Below are positions 19,087 to 27,581 of a stretch of DNA of 64,000 nt, piece by piece. Positions within the stretch are counted from its first letter, which is position 1, and every line of letters starts with the position of its first letter. Under the pieces are notes generated by a model. The model was not told where the DNA came from and did not search any database. It saw nothing but the letters and a program-made list of their open reading frames with translations. The stretch spans positions 970,001 through 1,034,000 of the forward strand of contig NZ_AP023213.1 of the NCBI RefSeq assembly GCF_014218275.1, read 5' to 3'. Both the position numbers and the translations under genes were made by a program. The DNA is from Citrifermentans bremense. Its GTDB lineage: Bacteria; Desulfobacterota; Desulfuromonadia; Geobacterales; Geobacteraceae.

Positions 19087-20052
19087 CTAGTTGTTGATCC
19101 AGTTGCGCGGGTTGTTGCCGTTAGCCGCATGGCAGGTGCTGGTGCAGCTGCCGGAAGGAACGACAGCAGTGTAGGCCGTGTAGCTGGTGATCTTCGTGCT
19201 GCCGCCGCCGATGGTAGTTGACGGCTCTGCGCCGAAAGCCGGAGTGGCCAGGCTGGTGAAGTGGCTGGCCAGGCTGGCAGTATTATGGCAGTCGGTGCAG
19301 ACGATGGGCGTAGAGGTGTTCGGCACCAGCAGGTGCAGGTGGATTTCGTGCAGGTTAGCTCCGTTGTAGGTCCCGGAGAAATAGCTGTTGTACTGCGGCG
19401 TCTGGGCAGCGGTACCCTGGTCGTGGCAGGAGACGCAGTCGGTAGCCAGGTCTATGGAGCCGCCGTACCACTTGGGCGTGTTTTTCCCGCCGTGGCAGAT
19501 TACGCCGGAACAGGTCCCGTTGGCGGCATCGTAGCCGAAGCTTGGGGCGGTCTTAGCCTTGAGCGACGCGGGGAAGTTCACGGTCGCGCCGGCAATGCCG
19601 CCTGTTGCGGTCGCCTTGGCGTGATTGTCTGTGCCGAAACCTGCGCCGGTATGGCACGACGCGCAGTTGGTCCCCAAGAGCTGCAGATGCAGGGTGTGGA
19701 GGCCGGAGCGGTTCGGCGCGGCGGCCCCGGCAGGCGGGGTGCTGTGGCAGGAGTCGCACCCTGCGGCAGCCACGGGGTTCGTGGCATGGCAGACGAATCC
19801 GAACTGTGCCGTCTGGGGGGTGCTGAAGCAGCCGACCCTGGTGATGCCGCCGGTCAGGTCCTCGCCATGGCACTGGGTGCATTGCGCCGGGGACGCATTG
19901 GCTATCGCCCCGTGCGCCTTGACCCAATTGGCAGGGTGCTTGCCGTTGCTGTCCACCATGGGGGCGCTGTCGTTGGCCCCGCTGCAGGCGGCAAGGGCCG
20001 CTGCTGCAACGGTTAAGGAGGCCATTTTCAACCACGATATCCGACTTTGCAT
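19087..20052 (-). CDS. Multiheme cytochrome lipoprotein with irregular heme motifs (module A)
   Basis: The 321-residue protein has a lipobox ending at Cys23 (AAC). It has five canonical sites (CTQCH, CDSCH, CASCH, CVSCH, CTDCH) plus CSGVICH (CX4CH), CTSTCH (CX3CH) and a possible CX12CH (CFSTPQTAQFGFVCH). The order CX4CH, then CXXCH about 20 residues later, is the pattern known from Geobacter CxxxxCH...CXXCH cytochromes. The start at 20052 has AGGAGAG upstream; the longer frame to 20280 lies within the preceding gene. It is the third gene of a beta-barrel/pentaheme/multiheme operon, probably part of an outer-membrane electron conduit. A homologue lies at 26305-27159. Confidence 0.88.
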   Translation of the reverse strand: MQSRISWLKMASLTVAAAALAACSGANDSAPMVDSNGKHPANWVKAHGAIANASPAQCTQCHGEDLTGGITRVGCFSTPQTAQFGFVCHATNPVAAAGCDSCHSTPPAGAAAPNRSGLHTLHLQLLGTNCASCHTGAGFGTDNHAKATATGGIAGATVNFPASLKAKTAPSFGYDAANGTCSGVICHGGKNTPKWYGGSIDLATDCVSCHDQGTAAQTPQYNSYFSGTYNGANLHEIHLHLLVPNTSTPIVCTDCHNTASLASHFTSLATPAFGAEPSTTIGGGSTKITSYTAYTAVVPSGSCTSTCHAANGNNPRNWINN

Positions 20053-20066
20053 ATAGTCTCTCCTAT

Positions 20067-20543
20067 CTATCTCGTATGGCACACTACGCAGCGTTGGTTG
20101 TTGGCCCTGCCGTGGCAGCGGTAGCAGCTGGCGGGGTCGAGCTTGCCCTCGATCTTGTGCAGGGTCATGAAGTCGCCGCGGTGCGGCATCTCGCGGTCGG
20201 GGCGGTTTCCGAATTTCACCGACGGCTTCATCTCCACCTTGTGGGTGTGGCAATCGGCGCAGAACGAGGGCTTGTGGCAAGTGGCGCAGACCTTGTCATC
20301 GGTTGCGGCGTAGAACCTGTGGTTCTTGACGAATTCCGAGGAGTGGTTGAACGCGGTCAGCGGTTTCATCGACCCCTTCTGGGTGTCCTCGTGGCACTCG
20401 GAGCAGCTGACGCGGCCGGTGCCGAGTTCCTCAGGGTGGGAGGCCGGGAGGCTTTCCATGGTGCCCATCTGCGAGCAGGCAGCAAATATGACCGTCAGCC
20501 CGGCCAGTGCCAGGAGCGGGAATAGCTTGGTGGGGCGTATCAT
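20067..20543 (-). CDS. Pentaheme c-type cytochrome lipoprotein (module A)
   Basis: The 158-residue protein has a lipoprotein signal (AAC, Cys23) and five CXXCH motifs: CSECH, CATCH, CADCH, CYRCH, CVVCH. Its ATG overlaps the stop of the beta-barrel gene (ATGA), so they are translationally coupled. It closely resembles the protein at 27147-27581, sharing CHKxSFCxDCHxHK and PHRGDF/Y segments. By analogy with porin-cytochrome conduits it would carry electrons through or next to the barrel. Five hemes in about 135 residues is shorter than the decaheme MtrA type. Confidence 0.92.
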   Translation of the reverse strand: MIRPTKLFPLLALAGLTVIFAACSQMGTMESLPASHPEELGTGRVSCSECHEDTQKGSMKPLTAFNHSSEFVKNHRFYAATDDKVCATCHKPSFCADCHTHKVEMKPSVKFGNRPDREMPHRGDFMTLHKIEGKLDPASCYRCHGRANNQRCVVCHTR

Positions 20544-21889
20544 TTCGCATCTCCTTTTCCGCTGTAGTTCATGTTGTAGGTAAGACGGACCAGACCTTTG
20601 AGGTCGTCGTTATACTGCGGGTTCTGACCGTAGCTCAGGTCGCCGGAGAGGGCCAGGGCCGGCGTGATGTGGTAGCCTACCGAACCGATGGTCTCCCAGG
20701 CGCTCTTTTCGTTGTTGATCTTCTCTTTGAAGAAGTAGCCGATGGCGTCGAGGGCGCCGAAGAAGGTCTTGGTGTCCCTCATGGTGTAGCAGCGCACCTC
20801 GTGGAAGGAGGCGGAGTCGTCGGTTGCCGGATTGATGGCGAAGCCGGAATCCGCGTTGAGGTAGTGGTAGCCGATGCCGCTTCTCATGGTGTTGTCCATG
20901 TGGGTGAAGCGGACGTTAGCCCCGAAACGGTCGGCACTGCCGATATCCCTGGAGTAGTGCTTGTAGTCGGCGGAAACCTCCGTCCCTTGCCCCAGCTCGT
21001 AGGAGCCGCTCAAGCCGGTGGTGCGCGACTTTTCGCTCAGGTCCCCGACCATGCTGGCGAAGAGGGCCGAGCTGTAGAAGTAGTTGCGCTCGTGGTGTTC
21101 GCTGAACTCGGCGGCTACCAAGAGTTTCTTTGCCGGCTTCAGGTTCAAAAGATAGGTGTGCTCGGCTATGCCGCTGGTTTCTGTGTTGTAACTCGTGTGC
21201 CCGATCAGTTCCACCGCGCGCACCGGGCTGAACCAGATGTCCCCTCCGACGAGCCTGTGGTCGCCGAGCCGTGCGCCTCTTTCAAGGGCGATGTTGCCGG
21301 GCCGGTCCAGCGAGGGGGCGCCGCTTTCGTAGACACCCGACACGCCTACCTCGAGCATCCCGCCGAACCGGTAGCCCAGGCGGCCTCCGAAAATGCCGTT
21401 CCCCTTGCCGTCGGTGTTCTCGTTGGCAAGGTGCTGGGTGTGCACCGGCGCACCGCCGAAGGCGGAAACCCGGAACCCGTAGGGAAGGTCGGTGCTCGCG
21501 CTGACGCCGTCCACGTGCTCGTTCACGATCCCGTCGGTGACCATGAAGCGGCCGGCGCGTGCCTGCGCGTTGGCGTTTTTGAAGCGGTACATCAGGTAGC
21601 CGTAGGTTAGGCTGGCATCGGTCTTGCCGTTGTTGAAACTGTCGTCGGCGAGGTCTAGTCTGCCCCAACCGTAGAGGTGGGCGGAAAGGTTGCCGTCGCC
21701 AAGCTTCTCCGCGTCGAGAGCCAGGAACTCGGTGACCGGTGCCAAGTCCTTGCTGGCAAACCCGGCGCGGTCATCCTGGTAGACCCGCAGAATTGAGGTG
21801 GAGTTCAGCGAGCCATCCGCAGCGAATGCCGCTGCGGGTAGGGACAGGAAAAACGCTGCTGACAACAGGTGACAAGCGGTTTTTTTCAT
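20540..21889 (-). CDS. Outer-membrane beta-barrel of an electron conduit module (module A)
   Basis: The 449-residue protein starts with a signal peptide ending AFA-AD. The rest is alternating amphipathic strands ending in an aromatic-rich strand, typical of a large beta-barrel. It contains one Cys in the mature part and no heme motif. It shares a segment pattern with the protein at 27581-28882 (GWGRLDL, YGYLMYRF, a TDLPYGFRVSAF-like strand). It is the first gene of the operon, with AGGAG shortly before the ATG. It probably forms the sheath for a cytochrome chain, in the manner of MtrB or the Geobacter Ext and Omb proteins; that comparison is from gene context. Confidence 0.85.
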   Translation of the reverse strand: MKKTACHLLSAAFFLSLPAAAFAADGSLNSTSILRVYQDDRAGFASKDLAPVTEFLALDAEKLGDGNLSAHLYGWGRLDLADDSFNNGKTDASLTYGYLMYRFKNANAQARAGRFMVTDGIVNEHVDGVSASTDLPYGFRVSAFGGAPVHTQHLANENTDGKGNGIFGGRLGYRFGGMLEVGVSGVYESGAPSLDRPGNIALERGARLGDHRLVGGDIWFSPVRAVELIGHTSYNTETSGIAEHTYLLNLKPAKKLLVAAEFSEHHERNYFYSSALFASMVGDLSEKSRTTGLSGSYELGQGTEVSADYKHYSRDIGSADRFGANVRFTHMDNTMRSGIGYHYLNADSGFAINPATDDSASFHEVRCYTMRDTKTFFGALDAIGYFFKEKINNEKSAWETIGSVGYHITPALALSGDLSYGQNPQYNDDLKGLVRLTYNMNYSGKGDAK

Positions 21890-22069
21890 AGGAGCTCTCC
21901 TGCACTGGAATAAAGAAACATCGTTGGACTAATTTCTGGGTTTTGTTGTATAGAAGCGGTATAAAGATGACGCTGTGGTGGTTTATTGCGGTGCCGCAGG
22001 CATATCTTCTGTATCAGGTGTCATGGCTGCTGGCAAAGGACCGAATTTATATACTACAAAAGTGTTACT

Positions 22070-22097
22070 ATATTAAGTAAAAACTTGTGATTGTCAA
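22070..22097 (-). promoter_or_regulatory. Probable sigma-70 promoter of module A
   Basis: On the minus strand TTGACA is followed after 16 bases by TAATAT. Transcription would start near 22063, leaving a leader of about 175 bases before the beta-barrel gene. The gap 21890-22203 otherwise shows only A/T-rich DNA shared with the divergent gene. Confidence 0.45.
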
Positions 22098-22203
22098 AAT
22101 TTGTTGTATTAATCAATTCCAATTGAGAATGGGCGCAGCCCGATTGACTTTCTATGGCGAGGACGATCCTCGGGGTCCGGTATCGAGACAAGGCATTAAT
22201 TTT

Positions 22204-22824
22204 ATGTGCTTGAGACATGTGAGACTATTCGTGCTAGGGTTGATGCTGCTGACTGTCTGTGCGCCGCTTCAGGCAGTAGCTGGCGGTTTGCAGCAGCTTT
22301 CTTCGCCGATCGAGACGCCGAAACTGTCACAGCCGATGACCTCGCTGGATCTGTTTGATACCGGCAATTTCCTCACACATGCAGGCGTGAAATTCTCAGC
22401 GGCCGAAAAGGTGAGCCTGGAACCGGAACTCGGCGTCGGTTACAGTTCTCGCGAGCAGGAGTTCCACGGCGGGGTCGAACAGTCGACCCACCGGGTGCAC
22501 GCCCAAGCCGGTTGGCGCCTGTCTCTTGCCGACAGTTTTTACCTTTCGGCCGCGGCCAAGCTTCCCGTGATGACCGTGGAGAAGAAGGGGCTTACTGGCG
22601 GGGCGGAACTGGGGATCCGTCCCGATGTGGACACACGCACCGGCTACGATTTCATCGCCCCCTCGCGCAGCTCTGTCCGGTGGACCGGGGAAGTCGGCAT
22701 CCGCCTGTTGCCGCGGGCCGACCTCATGTTGTACTACGACCAGAACCCCCTCGACGGCTGGTCCTTCACCGACCAGCATCAGGAGGAGCGGATCGGGACC
22801 AGGTTCATCATCCGGTTCGAGTAG
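22204..22824 (+). CDS. Small exported beta-strand protein upstream of glpK, function unknown
   Basis: The 206-residue product (from ATG 22204) has a signal peptide ending near AVAG. After it come alternating strands (GVGYSSREQEF, RVHAQAGWRLSL, FYLSAAAKLPV, IRLLPRADLMLYYDQ) that suggest a small outer-membrane barrel. The last residues are RFIIRFE rather than the usual terminal Phe. The ribosome site is weak and the frame stays open upstream to 22087, so the start is uncertain. glpK begins 17 bases downstream, suggesting co-transcription. A role in glycerol or lipid entry is possible but unproven. Confidence 0.7.
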   Translation: MCLRHVRLFVLGLMLLTVCAPLQAVAGGLQQLSSPIETPKLSQPMTSLDLFDTGNFLTHAGVKFSAAEKVSLEPELGVGYSSREQEFHGGVEQSTHRVHAQAGWRLSLADSFYLSAAAKLPVMTVEKKGLTGGAELGIRPDVDTRTGYDFIAPSRSSVRWTGEVGIRLLPRADLMLYYDQNPLDGWSFTDQHQEERIGTRFIIRFE

Positions 22825-22841
22825 GCCCAAAAGGAGGAGAC

Positions 22842-24329
22842 GTGGAATACCTCTTGTCCATAGATCAGGGGACCACCAGCAGCAGGGCGACCCTTTACGC
22901 CGCCTCGGGTGCAGCGCTCGCGTCCGCGTCCCGGTCGCTCACCCAGCACTACCCGAATCCGGGGTGGGTGGAGCACGACCCGCAGGAGATCTGGGAAGGG
23001 CAGCTCGCCTGCATCAGCGAGGTCATCGCCAAGGCGGGTGTCGAGCCGTCCCAGGTGGCCGGCATCGGCATCACCAACCAGCGCGAGACCACGGTCATCT
23101 GGGAGCGCGCGACCGGCCGGCCGCTGCACCGCGCCATCGTCTGGCAGGACCGCCGCACCGCCGAGCTGACCGAGTCGCTAAAAGGGCAGGGGCTGGAGTC
23201 CATGGTGCGCGAGCGGACCGGGCTTTTGCTCGACCCTTACTTCTCGGCGACGAAGCTCTCCTGGCTTTTGGACCGGGTGGACGGGCTGCGGCTGCGGGCC
23301 GAGAGGGGGGAGATCTGCTTTGGCACGGTCGACAGCTGGCTCATCTTCAAGCTGAGCGTCGGCAAAAGCCACCTCACCGACATCTCCAACGCCAGCCGCA
23401 CCATGCTCTTCAACATAAAAACGCTTGAGTGGGACGAAGAGCTGCTGCGGCTTTTCCGCATTCCGCGCGCGCTCCTTCCAGAGGTCCGGGGGAGCGCTGC
23501 AGGGTTCGGCCATGCATCGGCCCAGGTGGTCGGCGCCGAGATCCCCATTTCTGGGGTGGCGGGGGACCAGCAGGCGGCCCTTTTCGGACAGGGGTGCTTC
23601 GCCCCGGGCATGGCCAAGGCCACCTTCGGCACCGGAGCCTTCGTGGTCATGAACAGCGGGGTGCGCCCCGGCCTTAGCGACGGCGCACTTTGCACCATCG
23701 CCTGGCAGCTCCCCGGCGAGGCGGTGCAGTACGCGCTGGAGGGCTCCATCTTCATTGCGGGGGCTGCGGTGCAGTGGCTGCAGGAGGGGCTGGGGTTGAT
23801 CGGAAGCGCCAAGGAGGTGGAGGCGCTCGCCGCGACGGTCCCAGACTCGGCCGGTGTCTATTTCGTCCCGGCGCTCTCAGGCCTGGGAACCCCCTACTGG
23901 GACCCCTACGCCAGGGGGGTGATCGCCGGGCTTACCAGGGGGAGCACCAAGGCGCACCTGGCGCGCGCCGCGCTGGAGGCGATCGCCTTCCAGACCCTCG
24001 ACGCCATCCGCGCCATGGAGAAGGCGAGCGGCATCCCCCTCAAGGAGCTCCGAGTGGACGGGGGGGCGGCGGCGAACAACCTGCTGCTGCAGATCCAGGC
24101 CGACCTTTTGGGTGTCCCGGTGCTTCGCCCGCGCTGCACCGAGAGCACTTCGCTTGGGGCGGCGTTTCTGGCCGGGATCGGGGCAGGGGTGCTGGATACC
24201 TCCGCCATAGCGGCGCAGTGGGCGCTGGACCGCCGCTTCGAGCCTGAAATGGAGCGGCAGCGGCGCGAGGAGCTGCACCGGGGATGGCAGAAGTGCGTGC
24301 GGCTTTCGCTTGGGTGGGAAAAGAACTAA
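22842..24329 (+). CDS. glpK: Glycerol kinase
   Basis: The 495-residue protein shows FGGY-kinase features: the N-terminal phosphate loop SIDQGTTSSRA, the glycerol-binding NQRETTVIWER region, and FGTGAFVVMNSG and DGGAAANNLLLQ in the C-terminal ATPase half. It phosphorylates glycerol to glycerol-3-phosphate in the cytoplasm. Translation starts at GTG 22842 behind AAGGAGGAG. The open frame extends far upstream within the preceding gene, but that part is not real. It works with glpD downstream. Confidence 0.97.
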   Translation: MEYLLSIDQGTTSSRATLYAASGAALASASRSLTQHYPNPGWVEHDPQEIWEGQLACISEVIAKAGVEPSQVAGIGITNQRETTVIWERATGRPLHRAIVWQDRRTAELTESLKGQGLESMVRERTGLLLDPYFSATKLSWLLDRVDGLRLRAERGEICFGTVDSWLIFKLSVGKSHLTDISNASRTMLFNIKTLEWDEELLRLFRIPRALLPEVRGSAAGFGHASAQVVGAEIPISGVAGDQQAALFGQGCFAPGMAKATFGTGAFVVMNSGVRPGLSDGALCTIAWQLPGEAVQYALEGSIFIAGAAVQWLQEGLGLIGSAKEVEALAATVPDSAGVYFVPALSGLGTPYWDPYARGVIAGLTRGSTKAHLARAALEAIAFQTLDAIRAMEKASGIPLKELRVDGGAAANNLLLQIQADLLGVPVLRPRCTESTSLGAAFLAGIGAGVLDTSAIAAQWALDRRFEPEMERQRREELHRGWQKCVRLSLGWEKN

Positions 24330-24336
24330 AGGCTCT

Positions 24337-24547
24337 CACCACAGAGGAGCACTGAGGAACACAGAGGAAGGACAAAAACTATGAGCATTGAACAGGGATG
24401 AAGGGGATACAGGGGATAACTGCAAGAAACAAAAATTTATTGTTCAACCGGAAGCTCTTATCTGGTCTAATCCTTTTCATCCGTTTTAAAAGCCTTTGCT
24501 GGTATGGTTTTGTTTCTCCTCTGTGACCCTCTGTGTCCTCTGTGGTG
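24337..24547. repeat. Large imperfect palindromic element with CACAGAGGA repeats
   Basis: The left arm (24337-24379) contains CACCACAGAGGA and further ACACAGAGGA units. The right arm (24513-24547) contains the inverse, TCCTCTGTGGTG, preceded by more copies. Inside, GGATGAAGGGGAT (near 24396) is mirrored by ATCCTTTTCATCC (near 24470). Together they form a nested palindrome of about 210 bases. Similar CACAGAGGA-rich intergenic repeats are common in Geobacter genomes, from memory. It fills the glpK-glpD gap and ends shortly before the glpD ribosome site. Confidence 0.8.
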
Positions 24548-24573
24548 CATGATTGTGATGTTTGGAGGTTTAG

Positions 24574-26187
24574 GTGACTGACAGGAAAGAGCGTCTGGAT
24601 AGGCTGAAGTCGGGGGAGATCTTCGATCTGCTCGTGGTGGGGGGAGGCGCCACCGGCTGTGGCATTGCGCTCGACGCCGCAAGCCGTGGTCTGAAGGTGG
24701 CGCTGGCCGAGCGGCGGGATTTCGCCGGTGGCACCAGCGGCAGGAGCACGAAGCTTCTGCACGGCGGGGTGCGCTACCTGGAGGCGGCTGTCCTGCACCG
24801 GGACAAGGTCCAGTTCAACCTGGTGCGTGACGCGCTGCACGAGCGCGGCGTGCTCCTGAAGATAGCACCCCACCTGTGCCAGCGCCTGACCCTGGTCACG
24901 CCCCTGTACCGGCTGGCGCAGGTCCCGTACATCTGGGCCGGGCTCAAGTTCTACGACCTCCTGGCCCGCCGGGCGGGGCTGGGTCACAGCCGCTACCTCT
25001 CTCCCTCGGATATGCTCCGGCGTTTCCCGCAGATAAAGAGAGAGGGGCTCAAAGGTGGGGTCCTTTACTACGACGGGCAGTTCAACGACGCCCGCATGAA
25101 CCTCGCGCTGGCGCGGACCGCTCTGAGGGAGGGGGCGGCCCTCAGCAACTACCTGGAGGTGATCAGCCTGGTCAGGGAAAAGGGGAGGGTGGCCGGCGCA
25201 ATCGTGCGGGACCCGCTGGGGGGGGCATCGTGGCAGATCCGCGCCCGCTGCGTGGTTAACGCCTGCGGCCCCTCCGCGGACCTCCTGCGCCGGATGGACG
25301 ATCCTACGGCGGCGCCGCTTTTGCGGGTGAGCCGCGGCACACACATAGTGCTCCCGGGAAAGTTCGCTCCGGCGGATACCGGGATCATGATCCCCAAGAC
25401 CGACGACGGGCGGGTGATCTTCATCCTTCCCTGGCAGGGGATGTGCCTGGTGGGTACCACTGAGGAACCGGCAACGGCCGGGGTCCCGCCGGTCGCCGAG
25501 GAAAAGGACGTGGAGTACCTTTTGCGCCACCTGCGGCGTTACTTCAACCTGAAGGTGGACGAGGGGGACATCATGGCGCGCTGGGCGGGGCTGAGGCCGC
25601 TGGTGCACGACCCGTACACCGCGGACTCGGCGGAGCTTGCCCGCGACCATGTCATAAGCTGTTCCCCAACCGGCCTCATCACCATCGTTGGTGGCAAGTG
25701 GACCACCTACCGGAAGATGGCGCTCGACACGGTTGATTACGCGGTTGCCACGCTCGGGCTCGCCGCAAACTGCGAATGCCGCACCGACCGGATCGTGCTG
25801 GAAGGGGGCGAGGGGGTTCAGGAGCAGGGGGCGACCGAGCTGGCGAGGAAGTTTCGGCTTTCCCCCGACGTAGCACTGCATCTGTACGGCTCCTACGGGG
25901 CCCTCGCGGCGGATGTGGCGCAGTTTTGCCAGGGGGAACTGGCGGACCGGCTGGTGCCGCCGCATCCCTACCTCAAGGGGGAGGTGCTTTACGCGGTGCG
26001 TTACGAGATGGCGCTCTCCCCTTTGGATTTCCTGGAGCGGCGGATTCCGCTTGCGCTTTTGGACCGCAGGGGGGCGCAGGTCGCGGCGCCGGTGGTGCTG
26101 GAAATGATGGCGCAGGAGCTGGGATGGAGCCAGGCGCGGGTGGCACACGAACGTTCGGAGCTGAACGACCTGTTGGAGCGCGGCTGA
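24574..26187 (+). CDS. glpD: Aerobic-type glycerol-3-phosphate dehydrogenase
   Basis: The 537-residue flavoprotein begins with the FAD-binding loop VVGGGATGCGIALDAASRG and has the GlpD landmark GGTSGRSTKLLHGGVRYLE. It has a C-terminal helical domain of the usual length. It oxidises glycerol-3-phosphate to dihydroxyacetone phosphate and passes electrons to the quinone pool at the inner membrane. The start is GTG 24574 after GGAGG. It is probably co-transcribed with glpK despite the palindromic repeat between them. Confidence 0.96.
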   Translation: MTDRKERLDRLKSGEIFDLLVVGGGATGCGIALDAASRGLKVALAERRDFAGGTSGRSTKLLHGGVRYLEAAVLHRDKVQFNLVRDALHERGVLLKIAPHLCQRLTLVTPLYRLAQVPYIWAGLKFYDLLARRAGLGHSRYLSPSDMLRRFPQIKREGLKGGVLYYDGQFNDARMNLALARTALREGAALSNYLEVISLVREKGRVAGAIVRDPLGGASWQIRARCVVNACGPSADLLRRMDDPTAAPLLRVSRGTHIVLPGKFAPADTGIMIPKTDDGRVIFILPWQGMCLVGTTEEPATAGVPPVAEEKDVEYLLRHLRRYFNLKVDEGDIMARWAGLRPLVHDPYTADSAELARDHVISCSPTGLITIVGGKWTTYRKMALDTVDYAVATLGLAANCECRTDRIVLEGGEGVQEQGATELARKFRLSPDVALHLYGSYGALAADVAQFCQGELADRLVPPHPYLKGEVLYAVRYEMALSPLDFLERRIPLALLDRRGAQVAAPVVLEMMAQELGWSQARVAHERSELNDLLERG

Positions 26188-26244
26188 TCAGGGGATTGCA
26201 CCTCTGCGCGCCAGTAAAGGCGCGAGATTTATCTGCAAACAAGA

Positions 26245-26279
26245 GGGGGGCTCCCGGATCGGTTCCGGGGCCCCCCTTT
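26245..26279. terminator. Terminator between convergent glpD and module B
   Basis: GGGGGGCTCCCGGA pairs with TTCCGGGGCCCCCC around a short loop, followed by TTT on the plus strand and a CTCTTGTTT tail on the minus strand. Confidence 0.85.
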
Positions 26280-26304
26280 GGCTTGCCTCATCTTTAGCCC
26301 GGCG

Positions 26305-27159
26305 TCAGAAATGGCACGCGGCGCAGGAGCGTCCGGTGTTGCTGACCTGGGCCCTCGCGGTTCCCGTGGTGAACATGGCGAAGCCGGCGAACCCGGTCTG
26401 GCCGAAGTTGGGCGTGGTGGGGGTGGTTCCGGTTATCCTGGTGCTTCCCGCCCCTACGTGGATCGTCTCGGTGGTGCCTGCGCCATGGCAGATCGGTATC
26501 GAGCACTCGGCGGGTCCGTAGGTCTCGACGTACTGGCCGTGGGCCGGGAGGATGGTCGGGACGGGGATCCCGGCCCTGGCGGTGAGCCTGGGCGGCAGCC
26601 AGCTTATCGGGTGGACCGAGAAGGCGTTGCCGATGTGGCAGCTGGAATCGACGGCGCCGGGCTGGTCGTCGAAGCAGGATGGACCGGAGTTCGCGACGCC
26701 GCGGTAGTCGCTGCCGTGGCAGTAGGCGGTGGCGCAGCTAGCGGTTACCTGGGTGGCCGGGCCGATCAGCGTGGTGCCGAGGGTGCCTGCCCCCAGTGTC
26801 CCTATGTCCGCCAGAGTGCGCCCCGTGACCAGCACTTTCTGCCGGATCCATTCACCGTGATGTGCGTAGTCGTGCCCATCCCACTCGAGCGGGTGCACGT
26901 CGGTTGGGCTGCCAAGATGGCAACTGGTGCAGGCGACCTTGGAGATGCCGCCGGTCAGATCCGTGCCGTGGCACGGGGTGCAGTCCTGAAGGTGCCCGAA
27001 GGCGGCTACCGCATGCCGGGCCGGAAGCCAGTCTTCGGGATGCGCGCCGAGGTCGGGGTCGTAGCTTGTGTGCGAGTTGTTATCCCCGCAACCGGCGAGC
27101 AGCAGGAGCAAAAGGCACCAAAGCATGACAGCTTGAGCTGGTCTGGTTATCGATGGCAT
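26305..27159 (-). CDS. Multiheme cytochrome lipoprotein with irregular heme motifs (module B)
   Basis: The 284-residue protein has lipobox LAGC (Cys24). It has three CXXCH sites (CTPCH, CTSCH, CAACH), two CX4CH sites (CATAYCH, CSIPICH) and one possible CX11CH (CFDDQPGAVDSSCH). Its N-terminal third matches the module A protein (HP-D/N-W, then CxxCHGxDLTGGI). The start at 27159 has GAGAGGTG seven bases upstream and overlaps the pentaheme gene by 13 bases. It is probably a surface or periplasmic lipoprotein component of an electron conduit. Confidence 0.87.
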   Translation of the reverse strand: MPSITRPAQAVMLWCLLLLLLAGCGDNNSHTSYDPDLGAHPEDWLPARHAVAAFGHLQDCTPCHGTDLTGGISKVACTSCHLGSPTDVHPLEWDGHDYAHHGEWIRQKVLVTGRTLADIGTLGAGTLGTTLIGPATQVTASCATAYCHGSDYRGVANSGPSCFDDQPGAVDSSCHIGNAFSVHPISWLPPRLTARAGIPVPTILPAHGQYVETYGPAECSIPICHGAGTTETIHVGAGSTRITGTTPTTPNFGQTGFAGFAMFTTGTARAQVSNTGRSCAACHF

Positions 27160-27581
27160 GTCTTGCACCTCTCGTTGTTTTCTCTCCCGTGGCACTTAAC
27201 GCAGGAGGCGGGATTGATCCTGCCGTCGATCCTGTGCCGGCTGAGGTAATCGCCCCGGTGAGGCAGGTTCAGCTCGGGCCTCTCCTTGTACTTGTCGTTG
27301 GGCTTGATTTCCTCCTTGTGGGCATGGCAGTCGACACAGAAGGATTCCTTGTGGCAGGTGGAGCAGGCGGCCCGCTGCTGTGCTGCGTAGAACTTATGTT
27401 TCAGGTAGAAGTCCTGTGCCTGGTGGTTCAGCGCGGTCCAGTTGTCGGTGTGGCATTCCGCGCACCGCGGGAGTCCCGTCACCTCCTCGGGATGCACCCT
27501 GGCTATGCTGTTGGTGTTGGCGCAGGCGTAAAGAAAGGACAGCATCGCTCCCATCAGAACCATCAACGATATCTTTTTCAC
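27147..27581 (-). CDS. Pentaheme c-type cytochrome lipoprotein (module B)
   Basis: The 144-residue protein has lipobox LYAC (Cys20) and five CXXCH motifs: CAECH (residue 40), CSTCH, CVDCH, CVKCH, CKTCH. The start is a GTG whose G is shared with the TAG stop of the beta-barrel gene, behind AAAGGAGG, so translation is coupled. It is the paralogue of 20067-20543. It probably relays electrons at the periplasmic face of the barrel. Confidence 0.93.
   Translation of the reverse strand: MKKISLMVLMGAMLSFLYACANTNSIARVHPEEVTGLPRCAECHTDNWTALNHQAQDFYLKHKFYAAQQRAACSTCHKESFCVDCHAHKEEIKPNDKYKERPELNLPHRGDYLSRHRIDGRINPASCVKCHGRENNERCKTCHR

Noticed and set aside
22041-22060. Second sigma-54-like GG-N10-GC match before module A
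   Set aside because: The -12 part lacks TTGC and the -24 part matches poorly. A sigma-70-type pair nearby is more convincing.
24379-26148. 589-codon minus-strand frame across glpD
   Set aside because: It is His/Arg/Pro-rich antisense sequence with no domain and no start signal. glpD on the other strand is certain.
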